From: Eutreptiella sp. 'Long Island Sound 2002'
Taxonomy: Eukaryota; Euglenozoa; Euglenophyceae; Eutreptiales; Eutreptiaceae
Reading direction: 5' to 3'
Length of the DNA stretch: 64,000 bases
Assembly (NCBI GenBank): GCA_964036045.1
Contig: OZ038391.1
Span: 36,741,833-36,805,832, forward strand
Shown: positions 8,290 through 21,200 of the stretch, one piece after another
How the letters are laid out: every line of letters begins with the position of its first letter
Position numbering within the stretch: the first letter of the stretch is position 1
The notes under the pieces: model-generated
Told to the model about the DNA's origin: nothing
Database searches by the model: none
The model's input: the letters and a program-made list of their open reading frames with translations, nothing else
Made by a program: the position numbers and the translations under genes

Positions 8290-11200
8290 TTGTGGGCTTA
8301 GGGGGGGGTATGCCAGAAGTGTTTTGCGCTCAGAGGGGTTTGCCGGAACAGTTGGGGGCTCAGGGGGGGGTACGCCTGAACTTTTGTGGGCTCACGGGGG
8401 GGTATGCCGGAACTTTTGGGGGCTCAAGGAAGGGTATGCCGGATTATTTTGCGTGCTCAGGGGAGGGGTATGACAGAACTTTTCCAGGGCTCACGGGGGG
8501 GTATGCCGGAACTTTTGTGGGCTCAGCGCGGGGCTCATGCCGGAACTTTTGTGGGCTTAGGGGGGGGTATGCCGGAACTTTTGTGGGCTTAGGGGGGGTC
8601 TGCCGGAACTTGTGGGGGCTCAAGGAAGGATATGTCGGGACTTTTGTGGGCTCAAGGGGGGGTATGCCGAAGCTTTTGTGGGCTCAAGGGGGGGTATGCC
8701 GGAAGTTTTGTGGGCTTAGGGAGGGTATGCCGGAAGTATTGTGGGCTTAGGGGGGGGTATGCCGGAACTTTTGGGGGCTTAGGGGGGGGTATGCTGGAAG
8801 TTTTCTGGGCTCACGGGGGGGGGATGTCGGAACTTTTGTGGGCTCAGGAGAAGGTATGCCGGAAATTTTGTGGCCTCGGGGGGGGGAGGTATGCCAGAAC
8901 TATTGTGGGATTAGGTAGGGGGGTATGCTGGAACTTTTGCGGGCTTAGGGGGGGGTATGCCGGAACTTTTGTGGGCTCAAGGGGGGGTATGCCGGAACTT
9001 TTGTGGGCTCACAGGGGGGTATGCCGGAACATTTGGGGGCTCAGGGGGGGGTATGCCGGAACTTTTGGGGGCTCAAGGGGGGGAATGCCGGAGCTTTTGG
9101 GGGCTCATGGGGGGGTATGCCGGAACTTGTGGGGGCTCAAGGGGGGGTATGCCGGAACTTTTGTGGGCTCAAGGGGGGGTATGCCGGAGCTTTTGTGGGC
9201 TGAGGGGGGGGTATGCCGGAACTTTTGTGGGCTCAGGGCCGGGGTATGCCAGAACTATTGTGGGCTTAGGGGGGGGTATGCCGGAAATTTTGCGGGCTTA
9301 GGGGGGGGTTATGCCAGAACTTTTGTGGGCTCAGGGGGGGGTATGCCGGAACTTTTGGGGGCTCAAGGGGGGGTATGCCGGAACTTTTGGGGGCTTGGGG
9401 GGGTATGCCAGAACTTTTGTGGGCCCAAGGGGGGTATGCCGGAACTTTTGTGGGCTCACAGGGGGGGTATGCCAGAAAATTTGTGGGCTCGGGGGGGGTA
9501 TGCCGGAACTTTTTTGGGCTCAAGGGGGGGTATGCCCGAATTTTTGTGGGCTCGGGGGGGGTATGCGGGAACTTTTTTGGGCTCAGGGGGGGGTATGCCC
9601 GAATTTTTGTGGGCTCGGGGGGGGTATGCCGGAACTTTTTTGGGCTTAGGGGGGGGTATGCCGGAACTTTTGTGGGCTGAGGGGGGGTATGCCGGAACTT
9701 TTGGGGGCTTAGGGGGGGGTATGCCGGAGCTTTTGTGGGCTCAGGGGGGGGTATGCCGGAACTTTAGTGGGCTCGGGGGGGGTATGCCGGAACTTTTTTG
9801 GGCTTAGGGGGGGGTATGCCGGAACTTTTGTGGGCTGAGGGGGGGGTATGCCGGAACTTTTGGTGGCTCAGGGCCGGGGAATGCCATAACTATTGTGCGC
9901 TTAGAAGGGGGTATGCCGGAACTTTTGCGGGCTTAGGGGGGGGTATGCCGGAACTTTTGTGGGCTCAGGGGGGGGTATGCCGGAGCTGTTGGGGGCTTGG
10001 GGGGGGGAATGCCGGAACTTTTGTGGGCTCAAGGGGGGGTATGCCGGAACTTTTGGGGGCTCAAGGGGGGGTATGCCGGAACTTTTGTGGGCTTAGGGGG
10101 GGGTATGCCGGAACTTGTGGGGGCTTCGGGGGGGGGTATGCCGGAACTAATGTGGGCTTAGGGGGGGGTATGCCGGAACTTTTGTGGGCTTAGGGGGGGG
10201 GTACGCCGGAACTTTTGGGGGCTCTGGGGACGGGAAACCGAAACTTTTGGGGGCTTTGGAGGGGTATGCCGGAAATTTTGTGGGCTTAGGGGGGGTATGC
10301 CAGAAGTGTTGTGCGCTCAGAGGGGTTTGCCGGAACAGTTGGGGGCTCAGGGGGGGGTACGCCTGAACTTTTGTGGGCTCACGGGGGGGTATGCCGGAAC
10401 TTGTGTGGGCTTAGGGGCGGGGGTATGCCGGAACTGTGGCGGGCTCAGGGAAGGGTATGCCGGAATATTTTGCGTGCTCAGGGGAGGGGTATGAAAGACC
10501 TTTTCCGGGGCTCACGGGGGGGTATGCCGGAACTTTTGTGGGCTCAGCGCGGGGCTCATGCCGGAACTTTTGTGGGCTTAGGGGGGGTCTGCCGGAACTT
10601 GTGGGGGCTCAAGGAAGGATATGTCGGAACTTTTGTGGGCTCAAGGGGGGGTATGCCGAAGCTTTTGTGGGCTTAGGGAGGGTATGCCGGAAGTATTGTG
10701 GGCTTAGGGGGGGGTATGCCGGAACTTTTGGGGGCTTAGGGGGGGGTATGCCGGAAGTTTTCTGGGCTCACGGGGGCGGTATGTCGGAAATTTTGTGGCC
10801 TCGGGGGGGGGGGAGGTATGCCAGAACTATTGTGGGATTAGGTGGGGGGGTATGCCGGAACTTTTGCGGGCTTAGGGGGGGGTATGCCGGAACTTTTGTG
10901 GGCTCGGGGGGGGGTATGCCGGAACTTTTGGGGGCTCAGGGGGGAGTATGCCGGAATATTTGGGGGCTTGGCGGGGTTATGCCGGAACTTTTGTGGGCTC
11001 AAGGGGGGGTATGCCGGAATTTTTGTGGGCTCACAGGGGGGTATGCCGGAACATTTGGGGGCTTAGGGGGGGGTATGCCGGAACTTTTGGGGGCTTGGGG
11101 GGCGTATGCCGGAACTTTTGGGGGCTCAAGGGGGGGAATGCCGGAGCTTTTGGGGGCTCATGGGGGGGTATGCCGGAACTTGTGGGGGCTCAAGGGGGGG

Positions 11201-12160
11201 TATGCCGGAACTTTTGTGGGCTCAAGGGGGGGTATGCCGGAGCTTTTGTGGGCTCAAGGGGGGGTATGCAGGAAAATTTGTGGGCTTAGGGAGGGTATTC
11301 TGGAACTATTGTGGGCTTAGGGGGGGGTATGCCGGAACTTGTGGGGGCTTCGGGGGGGGTATGCCGGAACTATTGTGGGCTTAGGGGGGGGTATGCCGGA
11401 ACTTTTGTGGGCTCAGGGGGGGGTATGCCGGGATTTTTGGGGGCTTGGGGGGGGTATGCCGGAACTTTTGTGGGCTCAAGGGGGGGTATGCGGCAACTTT
11501 TGTGGGCTCACAGGGGGGTATGCCGGAACATTTGGGGGCTCAGGGGGAGGTATGCCGGAACTTTTGGGGGCTCAAGGGGGGTATGCCGGAGCTTTTGTGG
11601 GCTCAAGGGGGGGTATGCAGGAACTTTTGTGGGCTCGGGGGGGGGTTACGCCAGAACTATTGTGGGCTTAGGGGAAGGTATGCCGGAACTTTTGTGGGCT
11701 GAGGGGGGGGTATGCCGGAACTTTTGTGGGCTCCGAGGGGGGTACGCCAGAACTATTGTGGGCTTAGGGGGGGGGATGCCGGAAATTTTGCGAGCTTAGG
11801 GGGGGGTTTGCCGGAACTTTTGTGGGCTCAGGGGGGGGGTATGCCGGACCTTTTGGGGCCTTGGGGGGGTATGCCAGAACTTTTGTGGGCTCAAGGGGGG
11901 GTATGCCGGAACTTTTGTGGGTTCACAAGGGGGGGTATGCCGGAAAATTTGGGGGCTCAGGGGGGGGTATGCCCGAATTTTTGGGGGCTCAGGGGGGGGT
12001 ATGCCGGAGCTTTTGTGGGCTCAGGGGGGGGTATGCCGGAACTTTTGTGGGCTCGGGGGGGGGGTATGCCAGAACCATTATGGGCTTGGGGGGGGGTATG
12101 CCGGAACTTTTTTGGGCTTAGGGGGGGGTATGCCGGAACTTTTGTGGGCTGAGGGGGGGG
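8290..12160. repeat. about 2.0 kb higher-order repeat, two copies
   Basis: Landmarks recur about 2.0 kb apart: the GTACGCCTGAAC unit at 8368 and 10358, the GGGAAACCGAAAC unit near 8243 and 10232, and the GGTATGACAG/GGTATGAAAG variants near 8468 and 10488. The same landmarks appear in the 28.9-37 kb array, so the two arrays are paralogous. Confidence 0.75.
9485..9660. repeat. 63-bp satellite dimer, about 2.5 copies
   Basis: A two-unit block alternating a CCCGAATTTTTG unit and a CGGAACTTTTTT unit repeats with a 63-bp step (TATGCCCGAA at 9531 and 9594). It is a small, recent local amplification within block B. Confidence 0.65.
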
Positions 12161-15100
12161 TATGCCGGAACTTTTGGTGGCTCAGGGCCGGGGAATGCCA
12201 TAACTATTGTGCGCTTAGAAGGGGGTATGCCGGAACTTTTGCGGGCTTAGGGGGGGGTATGCCGGAACTTTTGTGTGCTCAGGGGGGGGGGTATGCCGGA
12301 ACTTTTGGGGGCTTGGGGGGGGAATGCCGGAACTTTTGTGGGCTCAAGGGGGGGTATGCCGGAACTTTTGTGGGCTCACAAGGGGGTATGCCGGAAGATT
12401 TGGGGGCCCATGGGGGGGGTATGCCGGAACTTTTGGGGGCTCAAGGGGGGGTATGCCGGAGCTTTTGTGGGCTTAGGGGGGGGTATGCCAGAACTTGTGG
12501 GGGCTTCGAGGGGGGGTATGCCGGAACTATTGTGGGCTTAGGGGTGGGGTATGTCGGAACTTTTGTGGGCTCACGAGGGGCTATGCCGGAGGTGTTGTGG
12601 GCTCGGGGGGGGGGGGGTATGCCAGAACTATTGTGGGCTTAGGGGGGGGTATGCCGGAACTTTTGTGGGCTCAGGGGGGGGGATGCCGGAACTTTTCTGG
12701 GCTCAAGGGGGGGTATGCCGGAACTTTTGTGGGCTCACAGGTGGGTATGCCGGAACATTTGGGGGCTCATGGGGGGGTATGCCGGAACTTTTGGGGGCTC
12801 AAGGGGGGTATGCCGGAGCTTTTGTGGGCTCAGGGGGGGGTATGCTGGAACTTTTGTGGGCTTGGGGGGGGGTTACGCCAGAACTATTGTGGGCTTAGGG
12901 GGGGGTATGCCGGAACTTTTGGTGGCTCAGGGCCGGGGAATGCCATAACTATTGTGCGCTTAGAAGGGGGTATGCCGGAACTTTTGCGGGCTTAGGGGGG
13001 GGTATGCCGGAACTTTTGTGTGCTCAGGGGGGGGTATGCCGGAACTTTTTGGGGCTTGGGGGGGGGATGCCGGAACTTTTCTGGGCTCAAGGGGGGGTAT
13101 GCCGGAACTTTTGTGGGCTCACAGGTGGGTATGCCAGAACATTTGGGGGCTCATGGGGGGGGTATGCCGGAACTTTTGGGGGCTCAAGGGGGGTATGCCG
13201 GAGCTTTTGTGGGCTCAGGAGGGGGTATGCTGGAACTTTTGTGGGCTTGGGGGGGGGGTTACGCCAGAACTATTGTGGGCTTAGGGGGGGGTATGCCGGA
13301 ACTTTTGGTGGCTCAGGGCCGGGGAATGCCATAACTATTGTGCGCTTAGAAGGGGGTATGCCGGAACTTTTGCGGGCTTAGGGGGGGGTATGCCGGAACT
13401 TTTGTGTGCTCAGGGGGGGGTATGCCGGAACTTTTGGGGGCTTGGGGGGGGAATGCCGGAACTTTTGTGGGCTCAAGGGGGGGTATGCCGGAACTTTTGT
13501 GGGCTCACAAGGGGGTATGCCGGAAGATTTGGGGGCCCATGGGGGGGGTATGCCGGAACTTTTGGAGGCTCAAGGGGGGGTATGCCGGAGCTTTTGTGGG
13601 CTTACGGGGGGGTATGCCAGAACTTGTGGGGGCTTCGGGGGGGGTATGCCGGAACTATTGTGGGCTTAGGGGTGGGGTATGTCGGAACTTTTGTGGGCTC
13701 ACGAGGGGCTATGCCGGAGGTGTTGTGGGCTCGGGGGGGGGGGGGTATGCCAGAACTATTGTGGGCTTAGGGGGGGGTATGCCGGAACTTTTGTGGGCTC
13801 AGGGGGGGGGATGCCGGAACTTTTCTGGGCTCAAGGGGGGGTATGCCGGAACTTTTGTGGGCTCACAGGTGGGTATGCCGGACCATTTGGGGGCTCATGG
13901 GGGGGGTATGCCGGAACTTTTGGGGGCTCAAGGGGGGTATGCCGGAGCTTTTGTGGGCTCAGGGGGGGGTATGCTGGAACTTTTGTGGGCTTGGGGGGGG
14001 GTTACGCCAAAACTATTGTGGGCTTAGGGGGGGGTATGCCGGAACTTTTGTGGGCTGAGGGGGGGGTATGCCGGAACTTTTGGGGGCTCAGGGCCGGGGT
14101 ATGCCAGAACTATTGTGGGCTTAGGGGGGGGTATGCGGGAAATTTTGCGGGCTTAGGTGAGGGTATGCCGGAACTTTTGTGGGCTCAGGGGGGGGTATGC
14201 TGGAACTTTTGGGGGCTCAAGGGGGGGTATGCCGGAACTTTAGGGGGCTCCGAGGGGGGTATGCCAGAAATATTGTGGGCTTAGGGGGGGGTATGCCGGA
14301 AATTTTGCGGGCTTAGGGGGGGGTATGCCGGAACTTTTGTGGGCTCAGGGGGGGGTATGCCGGACCTTTTGGGGCCTTGGGGGGGTATGCCAGAACTTTT
14401 GTGGGCTCAAGGGGGGGTATGCCGGAACTTTTGTGGGTTCACAAGGGGGGGTATGCCGGAAAATTTGGGGGCTCAGGGGGAGGTATGCCCGAATTTTTGT
14501 GGGCTCCGAGGGGGGTATGCCAGAACTATTGTGGGCTTAGGGGGGGGTATGCCGGAAATTTTGCGGGCTTAGGGGGGGGTATGCCGGAACTTTTGTGGGC
14601 TCAGGGGGGGGTATGCCGGACCTTTTGGGGCCTTGGGGAGGTATGCCAGAACTTTTGTGGACTCAAGGGGGGGTATGCCGGAACTTTTGTGGGTTCACAA
14701 GGGGGGGTATGCCGGAAAATTTGGGGGCTCAGGGGGGTATGCCCGAATTTTTGGGGGCTCAGGGGGGAGTATGCCGGAACTTTTGTCAGCTCGGGGGGGG
14801 GGGTATGCCAGAACCATTATGGGCTTGGGGGGGGTATGCCGGAACTTTTTTGGGCTTAGGGGGGGGTATGCCGGAACTTTTGTGGGCTGAGGGGGGGGTA
14901 TGCCGGAACTTTTGGTGGCTCAGGGCCGGGGAATGCCATAACTATTGTGCGCTTAGAAGGGGGTATGCCGGAACTTTTGCGGGCTTAGGGGGGGGTATGC
15001 CGGAACTTTTGTGGGCTCAAGGGGGGGTATGCCGGAACTTTTGTGGGCTCACAAGGGGGTATGCCGGAAGATTTGGAGGCCCATGGGGGGGGTATGCCGG

Positions 15101-15200
15101 AACTTTTGGGGGCTCAAGGGGGGGTATGCCGGAGCTTTTGTGGGCTTAGGGGGGGGTATGCCAGAACTTGTGGGGGCTTCGGGGGGGGGTATGCCGGAAC
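12160..15200. repeat. about 1.14 kb higher-order repeat plus partial copies
   Basis: The GGCCGGGGAATGCC unit recurs near 12190, 12930, 13320 and 14930. The GGAGGTGTTGTGGGCTCG unit recurs at about 12587 and 13726, a 1139-bp step. A 388-bp sub-repeat lies between about 12930 and 13320. The copies are nearly identical over hundreds of bases, which indicates recent amplification. Confidence 0.75.
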
Positions 15201-16799
15201 TATTGTGGGCTTAGGGGGGGGTATGCCGGAACTTTTGTGGGCTGAGGGGGGGGTATGCCGGAACTTTTGGGGGCTCAGGGCCGGGGTATGCCAGAACTAT
15301 TGTGGGCTTAGGGGGGGGTATGCCGGAAATTTTGCGGGCTTAGGTGAGGGTATGCCGGAACTTTTGTGGGCTCAAGGGGGGGGTATGCCGGAACTTTTGG
15401 GGGCTCAAGGGGGGGTATGCCGGAACTTTAGGGGGCTTGGGGGGGGTATGCCAGAACTTTTGTGGGCTCAAGGGGGGGTATGCCGGAACTTTTGTGGGCT
15501 CACAGGGGGGGCATGCAAGAACATTTGGGGGCTCAGGGGGGGGTATGCCCGAATTTTTGCGGGCTTAGGGGGGGGGTATGCCAGAGCTTTTGTGGGCTCA
15601 GGGGGGGGTGTGCCAGAACTTTTGTGGGCTCCGCGGGGGGTATGCCAGAACTATTGTGGGCTTGGGGGGGTATGCCCGAACTTTTTTGGGGTTAGGGGGG
15701 GGTATGCCGGAACTTTTGTGGGCTGAGGGGGGGGTATGCCGGAACTTTTGAGAGCTCAGGGCCGGGGAATGCCAGAACTATTGTGGGCTTAGAAGGGGGT
15801 ATGCCGGACTTTTGCGGGCTTGGGGAAGGGTATGCCGGAACTTTTGTGGGCTCAGGGGGGGGTATGCTGGAACTTTTGGGGGCCCAGCGGGGGGTATGCC
15901 GAAACTTTTGGGGGCTTGGGGGGGGGATGCCGGAACTTCTGTGGGCTCAAGGGGGGGTATGCCGGAACTTTTGTGGGCTCACAATGGGGTATGCCGGAAA
16001 ATTTGGGGGCCCAGGGGGGGGTATGCCGGAACGTTTGGGGGCTCAAGAGGGGGCATGCCGGAGCTTTTGCGGGCTCAGGGGGGGGTATGCCGGAACTTTT
16101 GTGGGCTTGGGGGGGGGTATGCCAGAACTATTGTTGGCTTAGGGGGGGGGGCATGCCAGAACTATTGCGGGCTTAGGGGGGGGTATGCCGGAACTTTTGT
16201 GGGCTTAGGGGGGGGTATGCTGGAAGATTTCGGGGCTCAGGGGGGGGTATGCCGGAACTTTTGGGGGCTCAGGGGGGGGGGTGTGCCGGAACTTTTGGGG
16301 GCTCACGGGGGGGGTATGTCAGAACTTTTGTGGGCTCACGAGGGGCTATGCCAGAAATTTTGTGGGCTGAAGGGGGGGGGGTATGCCAGAACTATTGTGG
16401 GCTTAGGGGGGGGTATGCCGGAAATTTTGTGGGCTTAGAGGGGGGTATGCTGGAACAATTTGGGGCTCAGGGGGGGGTATGCCGGAGCTTTTGTGGGCTC
16501 AGGGGGGGGTATGCCGGAACTTTTGTGGGCTCGGGGGGGGGGGGTATGCCAGAACCATTGTGGGCTTAGGGGGGGGTATGCCGGAACTTTTGTGGGCTCG
16601 GGGGGGGGTATGCCAGAACCATTGTGGGCTTAGGGGGGGGTATGCCGGAACTTTTGCGGGCTTAGGGGGGGTATGCCGGAATTTTTGTGGGCTAAGGTGG
16701 GGGGTATGCCGGAACTTTTGGGGGCTTGGGGGGGATATGTAGAACTATTGTGGGCTCGGGGGGGGGGTATGCCGGAACTTTTGGGGGCTTAAGGGGGGG

Positions 16800-19700
16800 T
16801 GTGCCCGAAGTTTCTTGGGCTTAGGGGGGGGTATGGCGGAACTTTTGTGGGCTGAGGGGGGGGTATGCCGGAATTTTTGGGGGCTCAGGGCCGGGGAACG
16901 CCAGAACTTTTGTCGGCTCAGGGGGGGATGCCGGAGCTTTTGTGGGCTCATGGAGGGGTATGCCGGAACTTGTCGGGGCTCAAGGGGGGTTACGCCGGAA
17001 CTTTTGTGCGCTCAAGGGGGGGTATGCCGGAAATTTTGTGGGCTCAAGGGGGGGTATGGCGGAACTACTGTGGGCCTAAGGGGGGGTATGCCGGAAATAT
17101 TGTGGGCTCACGGGGGGGGTATGTCGGAACTTTTGTGGGCTCAGGAGGGGCTATGCCGGAAATTTTGTGGGCTCGGGGGGGGGGGTATGCCACAAATATT
17201 GTGGGCTTAGGGGGGGGTATGCCGGAACTTTTGTGAGCTTAGGGGGGGGTATGCCGGAACTTTTTTGGGCTCAAGATGGGGGGTATGCCGGAACTATTGT
17301 GGGCTTAGGGGGGGTCATGCCGGAACTTTTGAAGGCTTGGGGGGGGGGTATGCCGGAACTTTTGTGCGCTTGAGGGGGGGTATGCCGGAACTTTTGTGGT
17401 CTCACAGGTGGGTATGCGGGAACATTTCGGGGCTCAGGGGGGGATATGCCGGAGCTTTTGTGGGCTCGAGGGGGGGTAGGCCGGAACTTTTGTGGGCTCG
17501 GAGGGGGGTATGCCGGAACTATCGTGGGCTTAGGGGGGGGGGGTATGCCGGAACTTTTGTGGGCTTAGGGGGGGGGTATGCCGGAACTTTTGGGCGCTTA
17601 GGGGGGGGGGGTATGCCGGAAGTTTTGGGGGCTTCGTGGGGGGGTATGCCGGAACTTTTGTGGGCTCAGGAGGGGCTATGCCGGAAATTTTGTGGGCTGG
17701 GGGGGGTATGCCAGAACTATTGTGGGCTTAGGGGGGGGTATGCCGGAGCTTTTGTGGGCTTAGGGGGGGGTATGCCAGAAATTTTGTGGGCTTAGGTGTG
17801 CGTGTGCCGGAACTTTTGTGGGCTGAGGGGGGGGTATGCCGGAACTTTTGTGGGCTCATGGGGGGGTATACCGGACTTTTGTGGGCTCGGGGGGGGTATG
17901 CCAGAACTATTGTGGGCTTGGGGGGGGTATGCCGGAACTTTTTTGGGCTTAGGGGGGGGTATGCCGGAACTTTTTTGGGCTTAGGGGGGGGTATGCCGGA
18001 ACTTTTGTGGGCTGAGGGGGGGGTATGCCGGAACTTTTGGGGGCTCATGGCCGGGGAATGCCAGAAGTATTGTGCGCTTAGAAGGGGGTATGCCGGAACT
18101 TTTGCGGGCTTAGGGAAGGGTATGCCGGAATTTTTGTGGGCTCAGGGGGGGGTATGCCGGAACTTTTGGGGGCTCAAGGGGGGGTATGCCGGAACTTTTG
18201 GGGGCTTGGGAAGGGAATGCCGGAACCTCTGTGGGCTCAAGGGGGGGTATGCCGGAACTTTTGTGGGCTCACAAGGGGGTATGCCGGAAGATTTGGGGGC
18301 CCAGGGGGGGGTATGCCGGAACTTTTGGGGGCTCAAGGGGGGGTATGCCGGAGCTTTTGTGGGCTCAGGGGGGGGGTATGCCGGAACTTTTGGGGGCTTG
18401 GGGGGGATATCCAGAACTATTGTGGGCTCGGGGGGGGGGTATGCCGGAACTATTGTGTGCTTAGGGGGGGTGTGCCCGAAGTTTCTTGGGCTTAGGCGGG
18501 GGTATGGCGGAACTTTTGGGGGCTTAGAGGGGGGTATGCCGGAACTTTTGTGGGCTGAGGGGGGGGTATGCAGGAACTTTTGGGGGCTCAGGGCCGGGGA
18601 ATGCCAGAACTATTGTGCGCTTAGAAGGGGGTATGCCGGAACTTTTGCGGGCTTAGGGAAGGGTATGCCGGAATTTTTTGTGGGCTCAAAGGGGGGTATG
18701 CCGGAACTTTTGGGGGCTCAGGGGGGGGTATGCCGGAACTTTTGGGGGCTTGGGGGGGGAATGCCGGAACTACTGTGGGCTCAAGGGGGGGTATGCCGGA
18801 ACTTTTGTGGGCTCACAAGGGGGTATGCCGGAAGATTTGGGGGCCCAGGGGGGGGTATGCCGGATCTTTTGGGGGCTCAAGGAGGGGTATGCCGGAGCTT
18901 TTGTGGGCTCAGGGGGGGGGTATGCCCGAACTTTTGGGGGCTTGGGGGGGATATCCAGAACTATTGCGGGCTTAGGGGGGGGTATGCCGGAACTTTTGGG
19001 GGCTTAAGGGGGGGTGTGTTTCTTGGGCTTAGGGGTGGTATGCCGGAACTTTTGTGGGCTGAGGGGGGGGTATGCCGGAACTTTTGGGGGCTCAGGGCCG
19101 GGGAACGCCAGAACTTTTGTGGGCTCAGGGGGGATGCCGGAGCTTTTGTGGCCTCATGGAGGGGTATGCCGGAACTTGTCGGGGCTCAAGGGGGGTTACG
19201 CCGGAACTTTTGTGCGCTCAAGGGGGGGTATGCCGGAAATTTTGTGGGCTCGCGGGGGGGTATGGCGGAACTACTGTGGGCCTAAGGGGGGGTATGCCGG
19301 AACTATTGTGGGCTCACGGGGGGGGGTATGTCGGAACTTTTGTGGGCTCATGAGGGCCTATGCCGGAAATTTTGTGGGCTCGGGGGGGGTATGCCACAAA
19401 TATAGTGGGCTTAGGGGGGGTATGCCGGAACTTTTGTGAGCTCAGGGGGGGGTATGCCGGAACTTTTGTGGGCTCAAGGCGGGGGTATGCCGGAACTATT
19501 GTGGGCTTAGGGGGGGTCATGCCGGAACTTTTGAAGGCTTGGGGGGGGTATGCCGGAACTTTTGTGGGCTTAAGGGGGGGTATGCCGGAACTTTTGTAGT
19601 CTCACAGGGGGGTATGCGGGAACATTTCGGGGCTCAGGGGGGGATATGCCGGAGCTTTTGTGGGCTCGAGGGGGGGTAGGCCGGAACTTTTGTGGGCCCG

Positions 19701-21200
19701 GAGGGGGGTATGCCGGAACTATCGTGGGCTTAGGGGGGGGTATGCCGGAATCTTTGTGGGCTTAGGGGGGGGGTATGCCGGAACTTTTGGGCGCTTAGGG
19801 GGGGGTATGCCGGAAGTTTTCGGGGCTTCGTGGGGGGGTATGCCGGAACTTTTGTGGGCTGAGGAGGGGCTATGCCGGAAATTTTGTGGCCTGGGGGGGG
19901 GTATGCCAGAACTATTGTGGGCTTAGGGGGGGGTATGCCGGAGCTTTTGTGGGCTTAGGGGGGGGTATGCCGGAAATTTTTTGGGCTTAGGTGTGGGTAT
20001 GCCGGAACTTTTGTGGGCTGAGGGGGGGGTATGCCGGAACTTTTGTGGGCTCATGGGGGGGTATACCGGACTTTTGTGGGCTCGGGGGGGGTATGCCAGA
20101 ACTATTGTGGGCTTGGGGGGGGTATGCCGGAACTTTTTTGGGCTTAGGGGGGGGTATGCCGGAACTTTTGTGGGCTGAGGGGGGGGTATGCCGGAACTTT
20201 TGGGGGCTCAAGGCCGGGGAATGCCAGAACTATTGTGCGCTTAGAAGGGGGTATGCCGGAACTTTTGCGGGCTTAGGGAAGGGTATGCCGGAATTTTTTG
20301 TGGGCTCAGGGGGGGGTATGCCGGAACTTTTGGGGGCTCAGGGGGGGGTATGCCGGAGCTTTTGTGGGCTTAGGGGGGGGTATGCTGGAACATTTTGGGG
20401 GCTCAGGGGGGTTATGCCGGAGCTTTTGTGGGCTCGGGGGGGGGTATGCCGGAACTTTTGAGGGCTCGGGGGGGGGTATGCCAGAACCAGTGTGGGCTTA
20501 AGGGGGGGGTATGCCGGAACTTTTGCGGGCTTAGGGGGGGTATGCCGGGATTTTTGTGGCGTTAGGGGGGGGTATGCCGGAACTTTTGGGGGCTCAAGGG
20601 GGGGTATGCCGGAACTTTTGGGGGCTTGGGGGGGGGAATGCCGGAACTTTTGTGGGCTCAAGGGGGGGTATACCGGAACTTTTGTGGGCTCACAAGGGGG
20701 TATGCCGGAAGATTTGGGGGCCCAAGGGGGGGTATGCCGGAACTTTTGGGGGCTCGAGGGGGGGTATGCCGGAGCTTTTGTGGGCTCAGGAGGGGTGTAT
20801 GCCGGAACTTTCGTGCGCTTGGGGGGGGGTATGCCAGAACTATTGCGGGCTTAGGGGGGGGTATGCCGGAACTTTTGTGGGCTTAGGGGGGGGTATGCTG
20901 GAACATTTCGGGGCTCAAGGGGGGCTATGCCGGAACTTTTGGGGGCTCAGGAGGGGCTATGCCGGAAATTTTGGGGGCTCACGGGGGGGGTATGTCAGAA
21001 CTTTTGTGGGCTCGGGAGGGGCTATGCCGGAAATTTTGTGGGCTCAAGGGGGGGGGGTATGCCAGAACTATTGTGGGCTTAGGGGGGGGTATGCCGGAAA
21101 TTTTGTGGGCGCAAGGGGGGGTATGCCGGAACTTTTGGGGGCTCAGGGGGGGTTATGCCGGAGCTTTTGTGGGCTCAGGGGGGGGTATGCCGGAACTTTT
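16800..21200. repeat. about 2.2 kb higher-order repeat, two copies
   Basis: Landmarks step by about 2.2 kb: GAACTACTGTGGGCCTAA near 17060 and 19270, the GAAGGCTTGG unit near 17330 and 19530, and TATACCGGACTTTTGTGG near 17868 and 20062. Many intervening units match in order. Confidence 0.75.

Noticed and set aside
8290-12160. CRISPR array or other repeat-spacer structure
   Set aside because: The repeats are contiguous, with no unique spacers between them, and lie in eukaryotic retroelement-bearing DNA.
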